Shown: positions 1-10,287 of the stretch, piece by piece
How positions within the stretch are numbered: the first letter of the stretch is position 1
Layout of the letters: the number at the start of each line of letters is the position of its first letter
Assembly: GCA_963070105.1 (NCBI GenBank)
Contig: OY718807.1
Coordinates: 6,901,483-6,965,482 of the forward strand
DNA length: 64,000 bases
DNA from: Litomosoides sigmodontis
Lineage: Eukaryota > Nematoda > Chromadorea > Rhabditida > Onchocercidae
Direction: 5' to 3'
The notes under the pieces: generated by a model
Database searches by the model: none
What the model saw: the letters and a program-made list of their open reading frames with translations, nothing else
What the model was told of the DNA's origin: nothing
Translations under genes and position numbers: made by a program

Positions 1-235
1 AAGAAAAATTCATGATGAAAGTTGTTTTTCTTTTTTTCATATCAATGAAGCATAGGAAGGAGAGAATGAGTGGGAGAAGATATGAGCAGACAGACAATCG
101 TCGTGTGGCATTCACAATTGCCATTAGCTTACGGTATTTGCATTAACTTCCGGACGTTGTCCTTCCTCTTCAGATCTCATCTGTTACCCCCTTCCTATTC
201 CAATTCCTTCCAACATACAGCTATATGTAGGTGGG

Positions 236-270
236 CATGCGTGTGCGTGCGTGTGCGTGCGTGTGCGTGT
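236..270. repeat. GTGCGT/GTGC microsatellite
   Basis: A run of alternating GTGTGC and GTGC units, directly visible. An open frame across it translates only to a Val/Cys/Arg/Ala low-complexity string and is not a gene. Confidence 0.85.
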
Positions 271-1081
271 CATCTTCCGTACCTCTTCTTTGATTGAAAT
301 GATCGTGTCGCAACGAGCACTATTTGTTTAGCACCAATTATCCATTCCACATTTTTCGTTTTTTTTTTCAGTAAAAAGACAATTTGAAGGAAATAGCAGC
401 CATTTCATTGCACCTCAAATGTCCTGTTTCATGTGACATTGTTTGCTCCGTTATTTCTCTCAGACGACATCCAACATTCATTCCCTCTCATTTAAAAACA
501 CTCAAAAAGCATACGATGAACAAATATGATTCCCAACACAGCAAATCATATATTTAGATAAATCACGCTACACGCTGCGTACGTCGCTAAAACTTAAATA
601 CTACACGTTAGCGAGGAAAAATTAATCAGTATTTTATGCGTAATCTCTCATTACACACATACAGTAATGTTGAGCTATCGCTGAATATTCAAATGAGGAT
701 CACAAGCTTACTTTATTGCTAACTATCAGTTTTGCCATAAAAGAACTCAAATCATGCAACTGCAACTGCAGTGAATGATGAGCAGTTCAAATCGCATTTC
801 ATCATTTCGGATAAAATATGATAGAAATCCGGGCTTGCTGAAATGAAAATCTCAAATTATATTTCAATGTAATTATTTGATCTGTTTGGCCTAATTACAT
901 CACAGCTATTTCCCGTCGAACTAATGAGATAGCCACTGGAACTCATCGATCACTGTCATTGTTGGAGACACAGACGTGCTGTGTTGTCAATATATCTTCC
1001 ATCTAACTAATCATTCAAATGTCGAATAAACCGTATTTACCACTTACTTACTTACTTGGATGTAATTTTCTGATGCTCTCC

Positions 1082-1100
1082 TCCCCCCCCCCCCCCCCCC
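1082..1100. repeat. Poly-C homopolymer tract
   Basis: An uninterrupted C run after CTCC in otherwise AT-rich DNA. The exact length is prone to sequencing error. Confidence 0.8.
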
Positions 1101-1951
1101 TGCCCAATACATCCGAAGTATACTGGGAGTAATGAAATCCAGGTGGCGACATAACTAGAAGCACAGGTCTTCTTTCATTTCTTACATAATAATATCAAAA
1201 CAGTCGGCAAACAGAGCAGCTGAAATGCTTTACCTTATTAAGAAGAATTAGTGATGTAAGCCGCTTATAAAGCCATTACAACCGGGTCAACTAGCCACTT
1301 TTGTGGTTCCGGTCATCTGCCAAATGTACCCTGGACATTGTCTTCCCTTCCATTTCGCACATCACTCACATCTCATCTTCTGCTATTATTATTTGAAAAT
1401 TAGCATTTCATTTCTTTTACAATGCCATTGATCTGCGCAACAACAGTATCATTTCATGTCATCTTTGTGATCTGAGTGGCATCATCCTCACTTCCGTTAC
1501 GGATTAAGTAATACGGTCAGTAAGTAAGGAAGGTACCATCTGCGGTAATTAAATCATACACTTCCAGAGGAAGATCCGCTGTTGCTATTTTGATTTCCTG
1601 TATACGAGTTTTAAGTAATAAAACTTATCATCAAAACAGCTGAGATGTGATCTCTGATTGTATGCAATACACTTCATCGATACAATGTTTTTTGCATTTG
1701 CATTAATCCTAACGCTTTCTTAAGCTAACTGTACGCGAAGAAATCCTCACAAACAAATTGTAACCTTACAATACTACTTTGCCATTCTAACTAGCTGCTA
1801 AATGCTTTCCTGCTAGCGCGGTCACTGTTCTAACTAGCACTGCTACTTTTTGATATTACAGAAAATTATGAAAGATTTTAATGGAAGAAAAAAAATGAAT
1901 GTTTGATGCTGCACTGTTTTACTAAATTTTGTTAAAGTTCAAAAATCAGAA

Positions 1952-3615
1952 GAAGGTCAGAGTTTCCAGAAATTTCGGTGCGAAATGCATGCGATGCGGT
2001 CTATCAGTTCGACCAACCGATTACATCTATCGGGTATTTGCGACTATTTATCATCTTCGTTGCTTTAAATGTTTTTGTTGTGGATATTTGTTCAAAAAAG
2101 GTGACCACTACATGCTGGTCGATGGACAGATCATTTGCAGATCGGACTATGAACATTTGCTGTGTCAAACATCAGTCTGTGAGTTTGTCCATTTTATGTA
2201 AAATGAACGAATGAGAAATGCGTAACAATCGGATCAAAATCAATAATATCAAATATCCGTAAAATTTTAAATACCTCGAACGTTCAGACTTAAAACGTTC
2301 ACGTAACAAATACTCAAGCATCCACTCCTTCACAAATATTTTACAGTATTTTCTCACTCAAACAAATTGCATTAACTAAGTCGTCTATGAAGCAATCCTG
2401 CTTTAATTCAAACTTTATAAAGATTCAAATTTAGGGTTTAGTTTGGACGAATTTAATTACCTCTAATTGTCAATGCTATTGCTTAAGGCATGAGTAAAAT
2501 GTAGTTGTTTTAACAAATATTGCAATAAATTTAGCATATTTCGATCAGAATGATTCGAATCGTAAGACATCAAAAAGGCCGCGAACTATTTTAAATACGC
2601 AGCAGCGGAAAGCTTTCAAATTAGCCTTCGAGAAAACGTCAAAACCATGTCGAAAGGTTTTGCAATCATTCGAAAACTTTTTTTATCCCTTTTTTTCAAA
2701 TCGATATGGTTAAATTCAAACATAAACATTTCCAAGGATTCTGTTACAAAAAGCAAACATGAATTGTATGGACGTGATTAAATTTATTCCTCAACAGTTA
2801 CAGGTACGTGAACAGTTAGCAAAAGAGACGAATTTAAGCGTACGAGTTGTTCAAGTTTGGTTTCAGAATCAGCGTGCCAAAGTAAGCATCCTGACATGGC
2901 CTCCTAGTGAATCGAAAGCTGCAACTTCCATAAGTTTTCGAGATAAAGCAATGAATTGATTCGTAAATTATCAACCATAGTTTACGCTTCAAAGTATGGA
3001 AGTGTTTACAGAAACTGATTTGAATCGCTACTGAATTTTATTTGGAATTTCATTAGAATACAGTGGGATTGTTTATTTTCAGATGAAGAAAATTCAGCGG
3101 AAACAAGAAGTGTCGGAAGTGAACGATGCAGCGTGTTCAGAAATGGACATTAAATGCAATGATGATTTAAAATCCAACTGTGATTCTGTTGACGGTAGAT
3201 AAGCTTAAACTTGTAATTACTAGTTTAAATAATGAAATATTGTTAAAGAGAGGAAACAGAGTGGTTCTCAATGGTTAAACTTCAAAAGGCATGACTAAAA
3301 GCAAGAACTAGTTAAATCGAAATGAGAATTTTGAGTCAACAATTACTAATAAAGTGGAGCTGAAAAATTAAAGTCAACTGATTTCTGCTAACTGAAAACT
3401 TTTTGTTGCACATTTCAACAAGCCTATACGGCTCCTTCCCGCTACTGCATCGATTTGTAGATCGGATAGTTCTCACCATCGAAATTGCAGAATTGGATTC
3501 TGAGAACGATGATGTTGAAGTTGATGACGTAGAAAGTAATGAAGAGAAAGGAAAAGGATCGAGTAATCCGATCGCGCAGCTATTCCACATGCATGCCACT
3601 TACTTCTTAGCATGA
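1952..3615 (+). CDS. lim-6: LIM-homeodomain transcription factor, LMX1/lim-6 class (5' partial)
   Basis: This is a nuclear DNA-binding regulator of neuronal identity. Exons seen are about 1952-2178, 2535-2656, 2804-2881, 3083-3194 and 3491-3615 (stop TGA), with phases agreeing at each junction. The first holds the second LIM zinc-finger domain, with [16 protein letters not shown] and the closing CRSDYE. The homeodomain spans the next three exons: [16 protein letters not shown], then [15 protein letters not shown], then recognition helix [17 protein letters not shown]. The sequence KPCRKVRE..LAx[18 protein letters not shown] is typical of LMX1 rather than Islet, LHX3 or LIN-11 types. The C-terminal tail is short and acidic and ends [11 protein letters not shown] frame-preserving stop lies just inside the 3195 intron, so unspliced RNA would end four codons later. 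The first LIM domain and start codon are missing and must lie upstream. Orthology to C. elegans lim-6 is inferred from the homeodomain. Confidence 0.9.
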
Positions 3616-4893
3616 AATATAATTCTAAAACTGATCTGTTACTTCGCTATATGCCAATCGATGATATTTAAATACTAGTGCTATTAATGCTATGTGTCCC
3701 GAGGTTTGTCCCGAGGTTTTTCATCTTTCTGTATAAAGCATTAATAGAATGATAAATGGTTATCTGCGACAGCGTTGCCACTGTTATAGTATGAATTTCA
3801 TTATCGATTAGTTAAGTAAGCCAAGGCTTATTCCTTATTATTTGCATTAGCAAAAAGACTTCATGCGACATGTCGGCCGGACGAAACAACGAGACAACAA
3901 AGAATTTGGAATTTCAATGCGCAGCTGTCAAGTTCTGTGTTGGCTTTACTTCCAATGACCGTTGATTACGGCACCTCCAGAATATGAAGGAAAAGTAGCG
4001 CAGGTGACGAAGATAATTCAATTTTACCTGCTCTTACCTGTTTTACATTTTCCGAGTTGCAGGATTGCTTTTGTCTATATTTTTCGAGTTATGAATGTAT
4101 TCGATAGACAATCATATAAATTCTTTCGCTAATAAATCTGATTAAATTATCATAGCTAAGCCGTCCAGTGCTGCTTGTCCACTTCACTGGCCATTTAAAG
4201 CTATAGAAATGAGCGTCCAAAGTGGTTCATTTGATAGTTTGCAAGGTAGGTGAGCGCTTCTTGTCGTCATGGTGATGCTTTTCTCCTTCGTTATCACATC
4301 TGTCTCATCCTCGCTGCAGACCAAATATTATTCTAGTTATGAAATTTGAAATTTCGTGTCATAAATTTCATCTTCCAATTGAAAAGTCCATCAATGAATG
4401 AGTGAATACTACTAAGTCTCTTGTTAACTGTCATTTGCAAATTTGATTTGAATTTAGTTAGAGCATAAAGTGTAATGGATACATTAAATATCGAGTTCAA
4501 ACTTTTCATCCAATATCACTTGAAAATTTTTATCCGTTCGTGTATAAATTCGTCGATCGTTTTATCTATGACCTAAATATCCATAAAAGAATCAGATTTT
4601 TTTATGGCTATTTAAATATCCATGAAATAAATGGATGCGCAATCAAATTTATAAATTTTCTCGGAGTTATTAAACCTTCAATTAAATTGAATTGAAATAC
4701 ATTTTAGGCAAACACTGAATTTCCCGGCAAATAATTTGTGCCACATTTTATTAAATTAATTCTTACGCACAGTCATGGCTAATAATAATAAAAATATACT
4801 TTTGTTGACCTCATTTTTTTGCGCTCACTTCACACGTCATATTTAAAAATTTTTTTTACGTTATGTAAGTGATTTTTGACTGCAAACAGATGA
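3616..4893. promoter_or_regulatory. Intergenic region upstream of B9D1
   Basis: No gene supported. A short open stretch starting ATGAGCGTCC at 4209 ends at a good donor (G|GTAGGTGAG at 4246), but neither donor choice there joins the B9D1 frame without an immediate stop, so it is at most a 5' UTR exon or uORF. A candidate X-box lies at 4263-4276. A nematode-type acceptor GCAAACAG at about 4889 just before the B9D1 start is suitable for spliced-leader trans-splicing. Confidence 0.4.
4263..4276 (-). promoter_or_regulatory. Candidate X-box (RFX/DAF-19 site) upstream of B9D1
   Basis: The minus strand reads ATCACCATGACGAC, which fits the relaxed X-box consensus RYYNYYATRRNRAC. DAF-19 controls ciliary genes in nematodes, and the downstream gene is ciliary. 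It lies about 620 bp before the B9D1 ATG, farther than is usual, and a motif this degenerate is expected a few times per window this size by chance. Confidence 0.3.
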
Positions 4894-6770
4894 ATGAGTG
4901 CGGAACAACCAAAACTGGCAAATTTCATTGTGCTACTTAATGGACAAATCGATAGCGCTGAGGTTTATGTTTTTTTTTTTTGCAATGAATTTTATTGTTT
5001 ATTAAAATTTATAATTAATTTCCTAACTTCTAAGTAACCGTTGTTTGTTATAGTTTCTCTCGTTTGATAATTTTTACTGCAAATATTCATATGTATATGG
5101 TATTGACTGGAAGCAAATTGGTGGTGTACATGAAGGACTTAGCGCACGATGTGAACGTCAACGTTTCGGAAATGCAAATATAACTGTTGGTATGCCTATT
5201 GAGGCTACTTTTATCTCAACGAATCCGTTTGGATGTAAGTTATTGAATAACTTATTTTGAAAATTTATAAAATCCTTTATTCATCCTGAATTACAATGTA
5301 TTACCTGATGATTCAGAGTGACGGAAGCAGCTAGATAGCCACTGACTTCAAGTATTATTTCACAAGCGTGCAACATTCAGAAGTACGAAACGTAGGAAAA
5401 TCAGAATGATCAGCACGTTCACTGTAATTTGCTCTTTTCCCCTCTCCTCTCAAAAACGTTCACGTAAAACTGGACAGGAAAAAGCTCATGCCTTTTCTTT
5501 TCAGTAGCAGAACACACCAATAATTCTAAATAAAATGCATGGAACAAGTTATTTCCACCAGCATACTACTTATTTCGTTTCACATTTGTTCACTAAATCA
5601 CACTTAAACATTCGTGTTGAAATGTATATTATCTGAAAGAATATAATTTATCAAGGGCCGCAAATTGTACTAGCTTGTTATGGATCAGATTTCTTCGGCA
5701 ATGATGTTGTTTGTGGCTACGGAGCTACACATATTCCAACTGTTCCCGGAAGGTAATTTTTTATTTTACTAAATTTGAAGTCTAGTGCTTCACGTCAATT
5801 CATGCTCTTTTCTTGCAGTTAGTTATCATTTTGAACAAAAACTGATCAAAAGCTTTGTTCACTAATGAATTACCAATTATGAAACATAAGAGTGTGTATA
5901 AGTGAGAAGACTAAAAGGGGTAACAGAAATTTATTGAACTTTTTACATAGTTAACCTAATCATCTAACTGAAAATTCTCAAATCTCGACCTCTGAACATA
6001 AAAATTTTAGGACGGTTAGAAAGATATCATTGTTTGTACCAGAGGCTTCCACATTATTACAGCGTTTCATCGGGTGGATCACTGGAAAAAGAGCTGAATT
6101 TATAGATTCGAGGATAGTTGCAACAGCAGATGGCCGTCAGGGTAATAACTCATGAAAATTTAATAGCAATAACCAATTCCTGTATGTATCCATTTTTTAA
6201 GGTAAAAATAATTCCGCACATCCTAACCCGCTATTCAATCGAATACGATGTGACACCATCATAAATTAATTTTTGCAGTTACAAAAGTAAGAAGTCAAGG
6301 AATCATCACATTAACCATGGATGTTGTGCTCAAAGATATGAAGAAATATGGGTATGACGTGATACCATCATCGTTATATAGAATTTCAGAATGTCCTCTA
6401 CCTGACTTCACGAAAACACTTAATGAACAGGTTAATCTTGCCTATAATGCAACTAAACCCATTATTCAATCCATTAATATTAATGTGTACCACTCTGTCA
6501 TTAAAGCTGCATTCAGCGAGATCAATAATCGATTTAAACTCATTAATATTAATCTTTCTTCATTTTCAGGTCCAAGTTCACCAAGAGCAAAGACACACCA
6601 AATCCAAGGAAAAAATTCCTCAATCTGAAATGAAACCAGGACCATCAAACGTCTCAGTGGCACCGCGCACTGTGTCGCCTCCATTAACACGACCACTTCC
6701 TATGCCCAGACAGTCGGCAGAAAAAGTTAAGGATACAGTCGAGGAACTCAAAAAGGGAACAACAGCCTAA
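4894..6770 (+). CDS. mksr-1: B9 domain-containing protein 1 (ciliary transition zone, MKS module)
   Basis: B9D1 works with MKS1 and B9D2 in the MKS complex at the transition zone, the gate at the cilium base. Six exons fit in phase: 4894-4962, 5054-5234, 5656-5752, 6011-6141, 6279-6430 and 6570-6770, giving 276 aa. The start is the ATG four bases past the acceptor GCAAACAG; it begins [18 protein letters not shown]. The B9 domain fills about residues 10-190. Family hallmarks include [50 protein letters not shown], and [20 protein letters not shown] with YGYDV near the domain end. The family is usually near 200 aa; here the last exon adds a Pro/Ser/Lys-rich tail of about 65 residues ending EELKKGTTA. 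The L19 gene follows on the opposite strand, tail to tail. Identity as B9D1 rather than B9D2 or MKS1 rests on the whole-domain match. Confidence 0.93.
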
Positions 6771-7199
6771 AAATTGCCTGTGCATTACTGCTCTTCATTA
6801 TTGAAACCACACCTTAATCAGTTGCATTACTTCACTATTGCATATGTACAGTTCATTAAAATGTATTCGGTACTCCACACTAATAAAAACTCTACTTCAT
6901 CTCCACAATCTATTGCATAATCATGAAAACTAACGGCTTCTCAAACTATGTTCTCACGCATGCCTATAACGTACCAAAATAAGTGTTTTAACGAATTTCA
7001 CATCGACTAGGATTTCTAACACTTATATGACACAAAATTCATTCCCTGGACAAAACACTCCATCCCACAGCAACCCATAAGCTAAGAAAGTTATTTGTGA
7101 GACATGAAAACAACAACATTTATTCCAAACGATAAACAATCTTTATAACTCGACATATCCAAAAAATGTATAATTTGCCGCCTCACTTCTCAGCTGGTT
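6771..7199. other. Convergent 3' region between B9D1 and L19
   Basis: This holds the 3' UTRs of the two tail-to-tail genes and no further coding exon. AATAAA-like signals are visible (for example AATAAAA near 6891 on the plus strand). Confidence 0.5.
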
Positions 7200-8457
7200 T
7201 CAACTCTTTATTTCCTTGCTAGCGACTGCCTCTTTCTCATTCTCTGAGATTTTGCGTAGAGCTTCTGCTCTCTTTATCACTAAACGTTGTTCACGTCGTT
7301 TTCTTGATTCCTTGTTCTTCGCACGACGTGCTTCTGCTTGTTCCCTGTATTTGTTAGGTTTTACAATAAAATATCAATTTCTTAAATAGGAAATTTCCAA
7401 TTACCACAATATCTATTACTGAATTTCAAAACTTGAATTGAACTCAATTCTAACCACAAAAGCTCAGGCTCATAAAATCAAGTGGATAGATAGTGCTTTC
7501 AAAAACTTACGCCAATTGTTTGGATCGTGTGTTCTCTGTCTTCCTCTTGAAAATGAATTCCATTAAATTGCGCTTATTTTTGAATGCATTACCCTTGGCT
7601 CGAAGATAAAGATCGTGGTACCTGCGAAATTACACGGTTAATGAAACAGCACGAGAAAAAAATGTAAATTTGTGACATGCAAAGAAAAATCTGACTTAAT
7701 TTTCTGAAAGATTTAACAACTAACAAGTGTTTATCGATCTTCTTTGCTTCACGGTAACGCTTCAAAAGATGACGAAGGACACGCATTCGACGAATCCACA
7801 AAATCTTGTCCGGCATACGTGCATTCTGCGTACCACGCCTCTTTCCGTGGCCCATGTGACGACCCTAAAAATGATTAACTGGAACAGAGTTCCTGCTTCT
7901 CGCCTTTAGCATCCTAATTGTGTACGAAAAAGGCTAAAGCCACTGGATCACCACAATTTATTGCAACAGCCTTACAGTCTTAAAATTTCAAAAAAAGTGG
8001 AAAGGATGGCAGACCTTTCTCCGAGCCTCCAAGTTTTTACGAGCACGATATCGTGAATGCACTGCGACTGGCTTACGGATTATTAAACCATCCTTGACAA
8101 GTCGTCTGATATTTTGCCGGGAATTGGCGTTGGAAATTTCATTGATTTCATTTGGATCCAGCCACACCTTTTTCTTACCACATTTCAGTACATCTGAGGC
8201 CAATCTTTTCTGAAGCCTCAAGCCACTGCAAAAGACAAACCAATTCACTCAAAACCACAGTGTGTTAAAAAAACTAATCTAGAAAAGCCTATACTAGAAT
8301 TCTAATCCGCATAATTCTCACAAGTTGAAAGTTGTTTTGTAACTCAGTACTGTCACGAGTCATCAAACCTATCTTTTGACTAAGGATATAATGTTGGTGC
8401 TCATTAAAAAACAGCATCCACTAGAGGAGCGTAATATGACAGTGCAGCATACCTCAT
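7200..8457 (-). CDS. rpl-19: 60S ribosomal protein L19 (eL19)
   Basis: A structural protein of the large cytoplasmic ribosomal subunit. Five exons on the minus strand: 8453-8457, 8015-8225, 7725-7864, 7511-7621 and 7200-7344, giving 203 aa. The first coding exon is only ATG AG, followed by donor GTATGC. The protein begins [18 protein letters not shown] and continues with [49 protein letters not shown] and [17 protein letters not shown], all hallmarks of eL19. The C-terminal third is a long charged helix rich in Lys, Arg, Glu and Ala, ending KEIKS; this part is variable in the family. Introns are short. The gene lies tail to tail with B9D1. Confidence 0.97.
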
Positions 8458-10287
8458 AATGACGTGCTGCTGAACCGGAAAAAATCACTGCCACCTAAAA
8501 TAAGGCTGGATGATATAACATTGAATAAGACAATTTGCGAAGAGTGTTAGTGCGCATGATAACTGTAACGAAAAACTAATATCAAAGCTCTAGTTTGGAA
8601 AAAAATTTTCCTTCACTTAAAGCGATAGGTAAGAATGATTTAAAGACATCTCAGTGCTATTAGATCTTAATTTCGTAAAGAAAGTCAGATAGTTGCTTAT
8701 TGAAATTGTTCATAGCTTAAAACGACAATTTGCTTCTCAGTTTGATCCATGTAGTTAACAAAAGTTTGTATGACGGAAAACTCTAGAATGTACCGGAACT
8801 CAAGATTTGGCCCAAATTAGCGCCGGTAGCTCAACACCGCCCAGCATCTGAAATCACTGCACAACCACAGAACCCCACAAGCAACCCAAATCTACCTATG
8901 AACGCAACGCACCCCACTACGCAACGCATCCCACTTGAGATAAAGCATTTCGTAACGATACTACAGTTGTCGAAGAGGCGCGATTTTCAATTTAGGGGAA
9001 TTCAACAATTCAAGTTGAAGAGAACGAGTAGGTTAGGAGAAGATTTAGTTGGGTGTGTATTTACTGATCCTGATAGAACATACCTGAAGATATCAGATAT
9101 GTCCTTGCTGGGAATCGTAGTGTATTTGAAATCTCAGTCGTGATTTCTTACGCCGTCGTAAAGATTGCAGTGTAACGTATTATACGTCTACTGATTTAAT
9201 ACCTTCGGATGGTTGGTTGTTACATCAGCTCCTATATTTATTCAATTACATGTCTTTGGTTTGGATAAAATTGTTGTATCGAATTGATTTCTTTTAGTGA
9301 GCCTTTCATCTCTCGATTCATATATCAATGGTATGACCCATTAATTACGAAACTGGTTAACAGGTTGACAGAAATGGGGAGACTGAAATAAAGAAATCGT
9401 TTTGTGAAATATCGAATTTTCTGAACACTGAACACTCGGCTCTTTTTGTTTTCATTCGAAATTAGTAAGGTTTGCAAGTTCAAAATGCGTGATGAGGTCA
9501 GCTTGTTGGACGACAATAAAGGGTGAGTAACAACATCTCTACTTGTTATTCGAAAAGAGAGGAGAGAGAGAGAGAGAGAGAGATGGAGAGAGACAAAGGG
9601 GAGAAAGATGTGCGTTTGCGCACCCTTCCCTCCATCGTCTGTTCCAACTATCCCTCCCTCTTAATGGATGCATGAATTATTTGCTTTGCTCTGTTCTTAT
9701 CATTTACGCTTTTATCACATGTTCCATCATTGCTAGCTTCGCTTGAGAGTTAGCAGTTGTCCGATATGAGAGAAATGGAAAGGAAAGGTGAAATTTTCTG
9801 AAAGCTGTATTCCTTTTTTGCTGTAAAGCTGTATTTTGCTAACTGGCTTAACCTCACTGCTTCACTCATCCCTGTCGTGTATTCAAGACCTTTAAGAGAG
9901 GGTAGAGACTGGTGAGAAATAAACAAATAGTGTTGAGGACGGAGTGGACCCACTGAGTGATTCTTTCTTCCATATGGAATGTATTACCTTGATTTGAGCA
10001 TTACTGTTCGGCACATTATTTACAGATTTTTCCCAAGTCAAAAACACGAACGAAAGTTCAGCTTTGAAGTTATTCAACACTTTTAGGATATTCATTTTCT
10101 TCTAGTAATTTATTGCATCAGTTTTTCGTCAGCTTTCATTCCATTGATGTTTGCAAACAAAATTATTGGTCCTCATCTGCACTGATTGATTTGAAAATGT
10201 TAACGTTCGCTCACTCTTATGTATTATTCATGCATTAAAGTCAGACATTATCTTTAGAATCACTTGGGCTTAAGAAATGCTGCAGTA
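8458..10287. promoter_or_regulatory. Intergenic region between L19 (-) and the EMSY-like gene (+)
   Basis: Divergent promoters of the two genes should lie here. A GA microsatellite occupies about 9557-9584. At 9485-9522 there is a short open exon-like segment starting ATGCGTGATGAGG (reads MRDEVSLLDDNKG) that ends at a good donor, GG|GTGAGTAAC. It could be an alternative first exon of the EMSY-like gene, but it joins in frame only through a weak acceptor (GGGCTTAAG at about 10275). No other coding sequence is convincing. Confidence 0.4.
9557..9584. repeat. GA microsatellite
   Basis: Alternating GA units visible between CGAAAAGAGA and GATGGAGAG; low complexity. Confidence 0.85.

Larger units (their letters stand above)
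1..1951. other. Intron or upstream region of the LIM-homeobox gene, no gene seen
   Basis: No coding exon is supported here. The LIM-homeobox gene at the right needs at least one upstream exon for its first LIM domain, but I found no CxxC...HxxC pattern, so that exon probably lies left of the window and this stretch is largely its intron. It holds a GTGCGT-type tandem repeat at about 236-270 and a poly-C run at about 1082-1100. Confidence 0.5.

Noticed and set aside
4209..4245. First coding exon of B9D1 starting MSVQSGSFDSLQ
   Set aside because: Neither of its two possible donors joins the B9D1 exon at 4894 without an immediate stop; the ATG at 4894 after its own acceptor is the better start.
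8226..8452. C/D snoRNA inside the first intron of the L19 gene
   Set aside because: A TTGATGA-like C box and one CTGA are visible on the gene strand, but they lie too close together and no second D box or terminal stem was found.
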